Shown: positions 8,106 through 15,447 of the stretch, one piece after another
Position numbering within the stretch: position 1 is the stretch's first letter
Layout of the letters: each line of letters begins with the position of its first letter
Source: Flavobacteriaceae bacterium
GTDB lineage: Bacteria > Bacteroidota > Bacteroidia > Flavobacteriales > Flavobacteriaceae
Length of the DNA: 21,638 nucleotides
Assembly: GCA_014763515.1 (NCBI GenBank)
Contig: JACXVH010000019.1
Location: 1 to 21,638, forward strand
Direction: 5' to 3'
Notes under the pieces: model-generated
Database searches by the model: none
What the model saw: only the letters and a program-made list of their open reading frames with translations
What the model was told of the DNA's origin: nothing
Made by a program: the position numbers and the translations under genes

Positions 8106-8447
8106 ATGAACAATTATGAAACTGTTTTCATCTTAAATCCCGTTTTATCTGAACAACAGGTAAAGGAAACAGTAAGCAAGTTTGAAGATTTTCTTACTTC
8201 AAAAGGGGCTAAGATGGTTACTAAAGAAGATTGGGGTTTGAAAAAGATGGCTTACGAAATTCAACACAAAAAATCTGGTTTTTATCACTTATTTCAATTT
8301 GAAGCAACTGGAGAAGTAATCGCTTCATTGGATACAGAATTCCGTCGTGATGAAAGAGTTATGCGTTTCTTAACAGTGTCTTTAGACAAACATGCTGTAG
8401 CTTGGGCTGAAAGAAGAAGAGAGAAGTTAAAATCTAAATCAAACTAA
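8106..8447 (+). CDS. rpsF: 30S ribosomal protein S6
   Basis: S6 binds 16S rRNA together with S18 in the platform of the small subunit. The 113-residue protein starts with the family-typical NNYETVFILNPVLSEQQVKE and contains KKMAYEIQHKKSGFYHLFQF and RRDERVMRFLTVSLDKH, which together cover the S6 ferredoxin-like fold. The E. coli-type acidic tail is absent, which is common outside enterobacteria. It is first in the conserved rpsF-rpsR-rplI operon and sits two bases before rpsR. Confidence 0.98.
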   Translation: MNNYETVFILNPVLSEQQVKETVSKFEDFLTSKGAKMVTKEDWGLKKMAYEIQHKKSGFYHLFQFEATGEVIASLDTEFRRDERVMRFLTVSLDKHAVAWAERRREKLKSKSN

Positions 8448-8449
8448 TT

Positions 8450-8746
8450 ATGTCAACTTTAGAACAATCTGCAAAAGGAAAAAAAGAGGGAGATATCAGA
8501 TATCTAACTCCATTAAATATTGAAACAAACAAACAAAAGAAATATTGTCGTTTCAAAAAATCAGGTATCAAATATGTAGATTATAAAGATCCTGATTTCT
8601 TATTGAAATTCGTTAATGAGCAAGGTAAAATTTTACCTCGTCGTTTAACTGGAACTTCTTTAAAATACCAAAGAAAAGTTTCTGTAGCTATCAAAAGAGC
8701 TCGTCATTTAGCTTTAATGCCATACGTAGCGGATTTATTAAAATAA
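8450..8746 (+). CDS. rpsR: 30S ribosomal protein S18
   Basis: S18 pairs with S6 on the 30S platform. The 98 residues include the CRFKKSGIKYVDYKDPDFL start of the S18 fold, KFVNEQGKILPRRLTGTSL (the R-R-x-T-G-T signature) and the basic KYQRKVSVAIKRARHLALMP helix. The N-terminus has about 20 extra low-complexity, Lys-rich residues before the conserved core. It starts two bases after rpsF stops; a 67-base structured spacer separates it from rplI. Confidence 0.98.
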   Translation: MSTLEQSAKGKKEGDIRYLTPLNIETNKQKKYCRFKKSGIKYVDYKDPDFLLKFVNEQGKILPRRLTGTSLKYQRKVSVAIKRARHLALMPYVADLLK

Positions 8747-8759
8747 TATGTAAACTCTA

Positions 8760-8813
8760 GTTGTTGGTTTCTGCTTATGTAGAACCTAACTTCTAATTCA
8801 AAAGGACAACAAC
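8760..8813 (+). promoter_or_regulatory. Structured spacer between rpsR and rplI (hairpin plus start-proximal pairing)
   Basis: Bases 8763-8774 and 8779-8790 can form a 12-position stem with a TTAT loop: nine Watson-Crick pairs, two G-U pairs and one mismatch (8768 with 8785). Separately, GTTGTTG (8760-8766) is fully complementary to CAACAAC (8807-8813), the seven bases directly before the rplI ATG. Bases 8763-8766 can take part in only one of the two, so alternative folds are possible. The pairing is read directly from the sequence; a regulatory role is inference. There is no T tract, so it is not a terminator. Confidence 0.45.
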
Positions 8814-9257
8814 ATGGAAATTATCTTAAAAAAAGATGTTCAAAATTTAGGTTTTAAAGATGATGTTGTAACTGTAAAAAATGGTTACGGTCGTAATTAC
8901 CTAATTCCTCAAGGTTTTGCTGTATTAGCAACATCTTCTGCTAAAAAAGTTTTAGCTGAAAACCTAAGACAAAAAGCACATAAAGAAGCTAAATTAGTTG
9001 CAGACGCTAAATCATTAGCTGAAGCGATCAAAGCTCTTGAAATTAAAATTACTGCTAAAGCTGGTGGTGATAAATTATTCGGTTCAGTTTCTAGCGCTGA
9101 TATTGCTGCTGCTTTAGAAAGCAATGGTCACTCAATCGAGAAAAAATTTATTACTAGTGGTTTAATCAAAAGAGTTGGTAAGTATACTGCATCTGTAAGA
9201 TTACACAGAGAAGTTATCGTTGAATTACCTTACGAAGTAGTAGGAGAAAAAGCTTAA
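8814..9257 (+). CDS. rplI: 50S ribosomal protein L9
   Basis: L9 binds 23S rRNA near the L1 stalk and stabilises the ribosome during translocation. The 147 residues begin with MEIILKKDVQNLGFKDDVVT and contain the L9 signature VKNGYGRNYLIPQGFAV. A central helix rich in Ala, Lys and Glu follows (about 45-80), then the C-terminal domain with KLFGSVSSADIA. It is last in the ribosomal operon, with a strong terminator starting 26 bases after its stop. Confidence 0.98.
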   Translation: MEIILKKDVQNLGFKDDVVTVKNGYGRNYLIPQGFAVLATSSAKKVLAENLRQKAHKEAKLVADAKSLAEAIKALEIKITAKAGGDKLFGSVSSADIAAALESNGHSIEKKFITSGLIKRVGKYTASVRLHREVIVELPYEVVGEKA

Positions 9258-9283
9258 TTTTAAGTTTTAAAAAAAATATTTTG

Positions 9284-9313
9284 AGCCCTTCATTTATTTG
9301 AAGGGCTTTTTTT
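9284..9313 (+). terminator. Intrinsic terminator after rplI
   Basis: A perfect 9-bp stem AGCCCTTCA / TGAAGGGCT (9284-9292 and 9299-9307), a 6-base loop and a T tract to 9313. The ATG of the next gene lies only 11 bases beyond. Confidence 0.92.
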
Positions 9314-9324
9314 ATATTTACGAT

Positions 9325-9798
9325 ATGAAGTATGCACGTTTAACCAAAGAACAACTCGAAGAACTCCACCCTGAGTTCATCACTTTTTTAGCAACACAAA
9401 CTATTGATAAACAAGAATGGGACGATCTTAAAGAGAATAAACCGCAAGTTGCGTTACAAGAAATAGATGTTTTCTCAGACATGATTTGGGAAAGAGCTTT
9501 AACAAATGTTCGTTTTATAGACCATTTTTCAAATGATTATATTTTCTTGTTTAAATGTTTTGATGACGTTGTACTTTCTTATGTTATTAATAGTGTGAAC
9601 TCTAAAGTTGATTTTTTAACAAAAGAAGGAATTAACTGGTTAAGTGAAAATCTTAGTTCAGATGAGGTTGTAATTCAAAAAGGCAAAAAGGATATTTCAA
9701 ATAATAGAAACGAAGCTTTATTTGAAATTATCAAACAAGGTGGACTAATAAGTAAAGGAGAATTATACAGTAAATTAGAAATACTTTTAAATCAATAA
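9325..9798 (+). CDS. DUF6495 family protein
   Basis: A 157-residue soluble acidic protein beginning MKYARLTKEQLEELHPEFIT, followed by FLATQTIDKQEWD and DVFSDMIWERALTNV, all typical of the Bacteroidota-only DUF6495 family; function unknown. An in-frame ATG at 9298 is rejected because it lies inside the upstream terminator loop and would add a nine-residue stretch not seen in the family. TATATTTA at 9313-9320 is a one-mismatch -7 box that would give an almost leaderless message. ligA starts six bases after the stop, so the two are probably co-transcribed. Confidence 0.8.
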   Translation: MKYARLTKEQLEELHPEFITFLATQTIDKQEWDDLKENKPQVALQEIDVFSDMIWERALTNVRFIDHFSNDYIFLFKCFDDVVLSYVINSVNSKVDFLTKEGINWLSENLSSDEVVIQKGKKDISNNRNEALFEIIKQGGLISKGELYSKLEILLNQ

Positions 9799-9804
9799 TA
9801 TTTT

Positions 9805-11805
9805 ATGGATGTTTTAGCTACAATTAAAGCATTACGAGAAGAATTAAATTTGCATAATTATAATTATTATGTTTTAGATAATCCTACCATTTCTGATTTT
9901 GAGTTTGATCAAAAACTTAAACAACTGCAAGATTTAGAGAGTAAACATCCAGAGTATTTTGATGAAAATTCGCCTACACAACGAGTAGGTGGAACGGTAA
10001 CGAAAAACTTTGAGACAGTTGCTCATGAATACAGAATGTTTTCGTTAGACAATTCCTATTCGCAAGAAGATTTAACTGATTGGGTTACACGTTGTCAAAA
10101 AATATTGGGAGATGTTCCACTAGAATTTACGTGTGAATTAAAGTATGATGGAGCCTCTATTAGTATTTTGTATGAAAATGGAAAATTAAAGCGTGCTGTA
10201 ACAAGAGGTGATGGTTTTCAAGGAGATGATGTTACTAATAATGTAAAAACAATTAAATCGGTTCCCATTAAGCTTAAAGGTGATTTTCCTGAAAAGTTTG
10301 AAATTAGAGGAGAAATCATTTTGCCGTTAGCTGGTTTTGAAAAAATGAATCAAGATTTGATTGAAATTGGTGAAACACCTTATTCGAATCCAAGAAATAC
10401 AGCTTCGGGAAGTTTAAAATTACAAGATAGTGCAGAAGTAGCAAAACGACCATTAGATTGTTTATTGTATTCCTTAGTTGGAAATAATTTGCCCATACAA
10501 AGCCAATTCGAAGGTTTACAAAAAGCTCGTGATTGGGGTTTCAAAGTGCCAAAACAATCTCAATTAGCAAAATCTATTGAAGAAGTTTTTGAGTTTATTA
10601 ATTATTGGGACACACACCGTCATGATTTACCTTATGAAACTGATGGAGTGGTGGTTAAAGTAAATCAAATACAATATCAAGAAGAATTAGGTTACACGGC
10701 AAAATCACCACGTTGGGCAATAGCTTACAAATTCAAAGCGGAACAAGCGGTTACAACTTTAGAATCAATTTCTTATCAAGTTGGTAGAACAGGAGCTATA
10801 ACTCCAGTTGCTAATTTAAAGCCGGTACAACTGGCAGGAACCATTGTAAAACGTGCTTCTTTACATAATGCCGATCAAATTGAAAAACTTGATATTAGAG
10901 TTCATGATACTGTTTTTGTAGAAAAAGGAGGAGAAATTATTCCAAAGATTGTTGGTGTTGATTTTACACAAAGAAAAACTGATTCTGAAAAAACAGTTTA
11001 TATCACAAATTGCCCCGAATGTAATACCGAGTTAGTTCGTAACGAAGGCGAAGCGCAACATTATTGTCCAAATTTTTATGGTTGTCCGCCACAAATTATA
11101 GGTCGTGTGCAGCATTTTATTACACGAAAAGCCATGGATATTGAAGGTTTAGGTGGCGAAACAGTAGCTTTACTATATAATAATGGTTTAATTGAAAATT
11201 ATGCAGATTTATACGAACTTAAAAAAGAACAAATTGTTCCTTTAGAACGTATGGCTGAGAAATCGGCAGAAAATTTAATTAATGGAATTGAAAAATCAAA
11301 AGAAATTCCGTTTGAAAGAGTTTTGTATGCTTTGGGAATTCGTTATGTGGGTGAAACAGTGGCTAAAAAATTAGCAAAGCATTATAAAAATATTGATGCT
11401 ATTGCTCATGCTTCATTATTAGATTTAGTTTTAGTGGACGAAATTGGTGAAAAAATTGCGCAAAGTGTGGTGCAGTTTTTTGAAAACCCCAATAATGTTA
11501 TTTTAATTAATAGATTGAAAGAATATGGAGTTCAGTTAGCAATAGATGAAAGTAAATCAATTTCAGTTTCAAATAAATTAGAAGGGAATATTTTTGTAGT
11601 CTCGGGTGTTTTTGAAACCTATTCTAGAGACGATTTAAAGAAGGTTATTGAAGAAAATGGTGGAAAAGTAGGAAGTTCAATTTCATCTAAAACAAATTAT
11701 GTTGTTGCTGGAGCAAATATGGGACCTTCTAAATTAGAAAAAGCAATAAAGTTAGGAATTTCAATAATAGATGAGTATCAATTTAATGAACTTTTAAATG
11801 AGTAA
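9805..11805 (+). CDS. ligA: NAD-dependent DNA ligase
   Basis: LigA seals nicks in duplex DNA, using NAD, during replication and repair. The 666 residues hold every family domain. They are the N-terminal Ia region (HNYNYYVLDNPTISDFEFD), the adenylation domain with Lys113 in CELKYDGAS, and the OB fold. A four-cysteine zinc finger follows (403, 406, 421, 427), then helix-hairpin-helix repeats (ALGIRYVGETVAKKLA and neighbours) and a BRCT domain at about 590-666. It follows the DUF6495 gene by six bases and overlaps the next gene by eight bases (11798-11805), suggesting translational coupling. Confidence 0.98.
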   Translation: MDVLATIKALREELNLHNYNYYVLDNPTISDFEFDQKLKQLQDLESKHPEYFDENSPTQRVGGTVTKNFETVAHEYRMFSLDNSYSQEDLTDWVTRCQKILGDVPLEFTCELKYDGASISILYENGKLKRAVTRGDGFQGDDVTNNVKTIKSVPIKLKGDFPEKFEIRGEIILPLAGFEKMNQDLIEIGETPYSNPRNTASGSLKLQDSAEVAKRPLDCLLYSLVGNNLPIQSQFEGLQKARDWGFKVPKQSQLAKSIEEVFEFINYWDTHRHDLPYETDGVVVKVNQIQYQEELGYTAKSPRWAIAYKFKAEQAVTTLESISYQVGRTGAITPVANLKPVQLAGTIVKRASLHNADQIEKLDIRVHDTVFVEKGGEIIPKIVGVDFTQRKTDSEKTVYITNCPECNTELVRNEGEAQHYCPNFYGCPPQIIGRVQHFITRKAMDIEGLGGETVALLYNNGLIENYADLYELKKEQIVPLERMAEKSAENLINGIEKSKEIPFERVLYALGIRYVGETVAKKLAKHYKNIDAIAHASLLDLVLVDEIGEKIAQSVVQFFENPNNVILINRLKEYGVQLAIDESKSISVSNKLEGNIFVVSGVFETYSRDDLKKVIEENGGKVGSSISSKTNYVVAGANMGPSKLEKAIKLGISIIDEYQFNELLNE

Positions 11806-12478
11806 ACAATTACAGAATTTAAGTTTTTACGTTTTATTTTCGGTTATATTTTTGGTTTCGGTTATTTTTAATTTTGAAGCTCTAGCATTTTATTCGAAGC
11901 CATTTATAATTCCTGCTATAGTTTTATATTATTTTTTAACTAATCAAGTTAAAACAAATTACTTGTTTTTGTTTTCAATTTTGTTTTTTTATGTAGGTGA
12001 TGTTATATCATTAAATGAAAATCCGAGTTTGCACGAAATTGGTTTAGTAAGTTTTTCAATTCCATATTTTTTTGTGCTGTATATTTTGGTAAAGAGATTA
12101 AAGGAAATTAATGTTTACAAGAGAATTGATTTCTTTAATTTTAGTCATTTATTAATGACAATTATAATGGTGGTTTTAATGTTGATGGTTTTAAATAATG
12201 TAGAGCTCGATACTAAATTTGAATATTATATATATTTGGTTTTTGGTTTACAACTAGTTTTTATGGGAATTTTATCTTCTGTTTTGTACTTAAATGAAAA
12301 TGGACAATCAGGGTTGTTTTTATCTTTGGCTGTAGCTTCGTTTATTATTTCAGATATGTTTTATATACTAAATAAAAATTTAGTTGAATTATCTGTATTT
12401 AAATTTATAAATGCATTAAGTCAAACAGTATCTTATTTCTTTTACAGCAGATATTTTATAGTAAACATGAAAAAGTAA
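11798..12478 (+). CDS. Polytopic membrane protein, possible divergent YhhN/TMEM86 (lysoplasmalogenase-like) member
   Basis: 226 residues made almost wholly of hydrophobic segments, about seven or eight, with short basic loops; no signal peptide. Three positions recall the YhhN family: a Lys-Pro pair (34-35, YSKPFIIPAIVLYYF), an in-membrane Gly-Asp (67-68, FFYVGDVISL) and a late Ser-Asp (185-186, FIISDMFYILNK). YhhN/TMEM86 enzymes hydrolyse the vinyl-ether bond of lysoplasmalogens, but many bacterial members are uncharacterised and this one is too divergent for a firm enzymatic call. It overlaps ligA by eight bases and is followed two bases later by a paralog. It could equally be an unrelated flavobacterial membrane family. 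Confidence 0.6.
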   Translation: MSKQLQNLSFYVLFSVIFLVSVIFNFEALAFYSKPFIIPAIVLYYFLTNQVKTNYLFLFSILFFYVGDVISLNENPSLHEIGLVSFSIPYFFVLYILVKRLKEINVYKRIDFFNFSHLLMTIIMVVLMLMVLNNVELDTKFEYYIYLVFGLQLVFMGILSSVLYLNENGQSGLFLSLAVASFIISDMFYILNKNLVELSVFKFINALSQTVSYFFYSRYFIVNMKK

Positions 12479-12480
12479 AA

Positions 12481-13185
12481 ATGAAATTGAATGATCCGGC
12501 ATTAGTTTTATATTTTGTAGCCTATATATTATACTTATACTTTTTTAAAATAAATATAGATAAAGAAGTTGCGCTTATATTTAAGCCAATGATTTTAGCG
12601 TCAATTTCTTTTTATTATTTTTTTACCGCGCAAAAAAATAGAAAGAATAAACTTCATTTTTTTATAATAGCATTGTTGTTTATTGCTGATAATGCTAATT
12701 TGTTACAAGAAACAATTTTTTACCAATTGGCATTATTTCTTTATATGGTAGTATTGTTTCTGTTCTTATATTTAATATTAATAGACTCAAAAGTTTTGCA
12801 TAAACAAGTTCAAATCGAAAAGCGACTTGGAGTTTTTTGGAACTTTAATATTTTTGCTGCTTTTGTTTTAAAAATAGTTTCTTTGTGTGTAGTAAAGCAT
12901 ACTTTTCATAGTTACTATTTTATTGTAAATTATATTATAGTATTCTTAAGTGTTTTAGTTTTTAGCTTGTATAATTATTTTAAATTTAAAACGTCAAGTG
13001 CAAAATTTTTATTATTAACAATGTTATCGTTGCTTTTGTCTGATTTAACCTCAGTTATAAATGTTTACTACTATAAAGCACCTAACTTAAATTATTTTTC
13101 TTGTCTTGTCGAGATTCCTTGTTATTACTTTCTTATTAAATATTTTTTAGCAAGAGATATTGAGAAAAGTAATATTGTCGATTAG
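12481..13185 (+). CDS. Polytopic membrane protein, paralog of the preceding gene
   Basis: 234 residues with about seven or eight membrane segments, many Phe and Tyr. It aligns to its neighbour over two landmarks. One is FKPMILASISFYYFFTAQ (Lys35-Pro36) with the following LLFIADNANLLQE (Asp70), against YSKPFIIPAIVLYYFLTNQ and its Gly-Asp. The other is LLLSDLTSVIN (Ser187-Asp188) with a C-terminal YYFLIKYF, against ISDMFYILN and YFFYSRYF. The glycine before the first Asp is replaced by Ala. Tandem duplication followed by strong divergence is the simplest reading. It starts two bases after its paralog, and its TAG stop overlaps the stop of the convergent metallophosphoesterase gene by four bases. 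Confidence 0.6.
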   Translation: MKLNDPALVLYFVAYILYLYFFKINIDKEVALIFKPMILASISFYYFFTAQKNRKNKLHFFIIALLFIADNANLLQETIFYQLALFLYMVVLFLFLYLILIDSKVLHKQVQIEKRLGVFWNFNIFAAFVLKIVSLCVVKHTFHSYYFIVNYIIVFLSVLVFSLYNYFKFKTSSAKFLLLTMLSLLLSDLTSVINVYYYKAPNLNYFSCLVEIPCYYFLIKYFLARDIEKSNIVD

Positions 13186-14096
13186 ATAATTATATTTCGG
13201 TTAACTGCGTTACTCTTTTTTTCGTTAGTGAAATAAAAATCAATTCTACCTAAATTTATTCCATAACAACCCACTTGATTAACAATAACATCTTTATCAT
13301 CTAAATTTTTAACTAAAGTTGGTTTGTCAAGGAAAGTATGTGTATGTCCACCAATAATTAGGTCGATGTTTTTTGTTTTTTGAGCTAAAACTAGGTCACT
13401 AACTTTTTCAGGTTCGTTTTTATATTGATATCCTAAATGAGATAAACAAATTACCACATCGCATTTTTCTACTTCTTTTAAGTTCTTTACAACATCTGTT
13501 GCAATTTCTATAGGATTGTTGTAAACAGTTTCCTTGTAAAGTTTTTTATCCACTAATCCAGCTAATTCTACTCCTAAACCGAAAATTCCTATTTTTATTC
13601 CGTCTTTTATAATGATTTTGTATGGTTTTACAATGTCATGTAAAATAGTGTTTTTAAAATCATAATTAGCTGAAACGAAATCGAATTTTGCATGTGGAAG
13701 TTGAGCATAAAAACCATCTATGCCATTATCAAAATCATGATTTCCCATAGTAGCAACATCATATTGTAACATGCTCATTAATTTAAATTCAAGTTCGCCT
13801 CCATAGTAGTTAAAGTAGGGGGTTCCCTGAAAAATATCTCCAGCATCAAGTAATAAGACATTTTTTTCTTCGGCTCTTATTTGTTCAATAACTTTAGCTC
13901 TTTTAGAAACGCCTCCCATTCCTGGATATTTAGAATGAGTCGATTCAAATGGATCTATATGACTATGCGTATCGTTTGTATGAAGTATTGTTAATTTTTT
14001 AGTTTCTAAATTTGAAAAACTAGATAGAGTAAAACCACCAACCGACAATAATGCGGTAGTAGTAACTGTTTTCTGTATAAAATCTCTCCTTTTCAT
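13182..14096 (-). CDS. Tat-exported metallophosphoesterase, 5'-nucleotidase (UshA) N-terminal domain alone
   Basis: 304 residues starting MKRRDFIQKTVTTTALLSVGG, a twin-arginine signal (R-R-D-F-I-Q-K followed by a mild hydrophobic segment). The catalytic metallophosphoesterase domain of the UshA/5'-nucleotidase family follows. Its dinuclear-metal ligands are visible: Asp42 and His44 (HTNDTHSH), Asp87 (LLDAGDIFQG), Asn119-His120 (MGNHDF), a later His in CLSHLG and the GGHTHTF motif. The C-terminal substrate-binding domain is missing and is instead encoded by the gene just upstream, whose TAA shares its last A with this ATG (TAATG). The pair presumably dephosphorylates nucleotides or related esters outside the cytoplasm; substrate not readable from sequence. 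Confidence 0.9.
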   Translation of the reverse strand: MKRRDFIQKTVTTTALLSVGGFTLSSFSNLETKKLTILHTNDTHSHIDPFESTHSKYPGMGGVSKRAKVIEQIRAEEKNVLLLDAGDIFQGTPYFNYYGGELEFKLMSMLQYDVATMGNHDFDNGIDGFYAQLPHAKFDFVSANYDFKNTILHDIVKPYKIIIKDGIKIGIFGLGVELAGLVDKKLYKETVYNNPIEIATDVVKNLKEVEKCDVVICLSHLGYQYKNEPEKVSDLVLAQKTKNIDLIIGGHTHTFLDKPTLVKNLDDKDVIVNQVGCYGINLGRIDFYFTNEKKSNAVNRNIII

Positions 14097-14890
14097 TATT
14101 CCTCAATTATATGTTTAGTTGTAATATTAGGTATTGTATCTATTTTTTTGAAATAATCAATAAATAGATTTCTCAATTTATAATCAATGTCATATTTTTT
14201 GTTACTTGAAGTAAAGAAATTCATATTGTCACCGCCATTTGCTAAATAATCAGATGTAGCAACATAATATATCTTAGAAACTTCTATAGGTTTATCATTT
14301 ACAAGAATTTTATCTACAAGAACTTGATTGTCTTTTGTGTAAATAGTTAAACCAAAAAGCGGATGAGGTTTTCTTTCTTTAATGATATATTTGGCTAAAT
14401 CAATAATTTTATCACCAGTTAAGGCTACAACAATGACACTGTTTTCAAAAGGCATAATATCGTAAGCAGTTTTGGTAGTTACATCACCCTTTGGAATTAT
14501 TGATCTAATGCCACCATGATTAAGTAAACAAATATCGATATCTTTACCTGTCCTATTTTTAAAAACCGGGTTTGCTAGTTCGAATGTTGATTCTGCAAAT
14601 AAATTTCCAATATTAGTTTCCCATTTTCCTTTGCTTTTATCTTGATCAACAGGATTGTAAGCTAAAACACTACTTAAATCCTTGGTAATGTTTTCGCGAT
14701 AAGGAAGAATATATTTTTCTAAATTATTGTCACCAATAATTGTGTTTTCAATTGGAATTTTAGAGGTTTTTATTTCATAAATAACATTTTCTTTTGTCTT
14801 GCACGATGTAAATGACAAAAATGTTAATAAAAAAACAAAATAAACATTTATCGTAATATTCTTTTTTATTTTTACCATGTAAAAAAACAT
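14096..14890 (-). CDS. Lipoprotein with 5'-nucleotidase (UshA) C-terminal domain
   Basis: 264 residues with a lipoprotein signal ending FLLTFLSFTSC (Cys30), then the 5'-nucleotidase C-terminal domain with its substrate-site motifs LLNHGGIRS, GDVTTKTAYDIMPFENSVIVV and DYLANGGDN. In standard UshA-type enzymes this domain binds the nucleotide base and follows the metallophosphoesterase domain in one chain; here it is separate and comes first in the operon. An in-frame ATG at 14878 would give a more usual 25-residue lipoprotein leader and is an equally plausible start. A minus-strand -7 box lies at 14917-14924. Without the metal domain it is unlikely to be catalytic alone, so it probably works with the next gene's product. 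Confidence 0.88.
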   Translation of the reverse strand: MFFYMVKIKKNITINVYFVFLLTFLSFTSCKTKENVIYEIKTSKIPIENTIIGDNNLEKYILPYRENITKDLSSVLAYNPVDQDKSKGKWETNIGNLFAESTFELANPVFKNRTGKDIDICLLNHGGIRSIIPKGDVTTKTAYDIMPFENSVIVVALTGDKIIDLAKYIIKERKPHPLFGLTIYTKDNQVLVDKILVNDKPIEVSKIYYVATSDYLANGGDNMNFFTSSNKKYDIDYKLRNLFIDYFKKIDTIPNITTKHIIEE

Positions 14891-14899
14891 TTTAAATTA

Positions 14900-14907
14900 T
14901 AATTTTG
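14900..14907 (+). promoter_or_regulatory. -7 box (TAATTTTG) for DUF6913-dapA
   Basis: An exact TAnnTTTG match 19 bases before the ATG at 14927. No TTG at -33. It faces the minus-strand box at 14917-14924. Confidence 0.5.
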
Positions 14908-14916
14908 TACTATTCG

Positions 14917-14924
14917 CAAAAGTA
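14917..14924 (-). promoter_or_regulatory. Minus-strand -7 box (TACTTTTG) for the split nucleotidase operon
   Basis: CAAAAGTA on the plus strand reads TACTTTTG on the minus strand, an exact -7 consensus, placing the start of transcription near 14911 and a leader of about 20 bases before the ATG at 14890. No matching -33 TTG was found. Confidence 0.5.
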
Positions 14925-14926
14925 CT

Positions 14927-15445
14927 ATGTTTTCAAAAATATTTAAGGAATTTTTTCTAAAAAAAATAGTTAACAAAAGGTTATTAAGTTATCGGTTAAA
15001 CGATTCTAATGACAAAGTTGAAACCATTGGGATCATTGTAGATGAAACATATTTTACTAATAAAGATAAATTAATTTCAGCTTTACTTAAAAAAGGATTT
15101 AATAAAGAACAACTAACAATATTAGTATTCAAAGAAAAAGTAAAAGCAAAAGAAGTTATTGAAGAACCGTTTTTTTCTTTAAAAAATATTACCATTTCAG
15201 GAAAAATTAACAAAGCAGAACTTGAAGATTTTGTAGCAAAGAAATTTGATTTATTAATAAATTATTACGACGAGCCTAAAGCGGTGTTAAATATGGTGGC
15301 TAAAAAATCGGCAGCTAATTTTAAAGTTGGTTTCAGTGCTATCGACAAAAGAATAAATCATTTAATTATAGCATCTGATGTTGATGCAATTGATGAATTT
15401 GTTGAAGAATTATTCAAATATTTAAAAATTTTAAATAAAATATAA
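14927..15445 (+). CDS. DUF6913 family protein
   Basis: 172 residues, soluble and Lys-rich, with a basic N-terminal helix (FSKIFKEFFLKKIVNKRLL) and no clear signal peptide. The body alternates strands and helices, for example TIGIIVDETYF, FDLLINYYDEPKAVLNMVA and FKVGFSAIDKRINHLIIAS, and matches the Bacteroidota DUF6913 family, found next to dapA in flavobacteria. The role is unknown. The three-base gap to dapA indicates one transcript. Confidence 0.78.
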   Translation: MFSKIFKEFFLKKIVNKRLLSYRLNDSNDKVETIGIIVDETYFTNKDKLISALLKKGFNKEQLTILVFKEKVKAKEVIEEPFFSLKNITISGKINKAELEDFVAKKFDLLINYYDEPKAVLNMVAKKSAANFKVGFSAIDKRINHLIIASDVDAIDEFVEELFKYLKILNKI

Positions 15446-15447
15446 AA

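Noticed and set aside
9298..9324. Upstream in-frame ATG for the DUF6495 gene
   Set aside because: It sits in the loop of the rplI terminator and adds residues not typical of the family; the ATG at 9325 gives the expected MKYARLTKEQ start.
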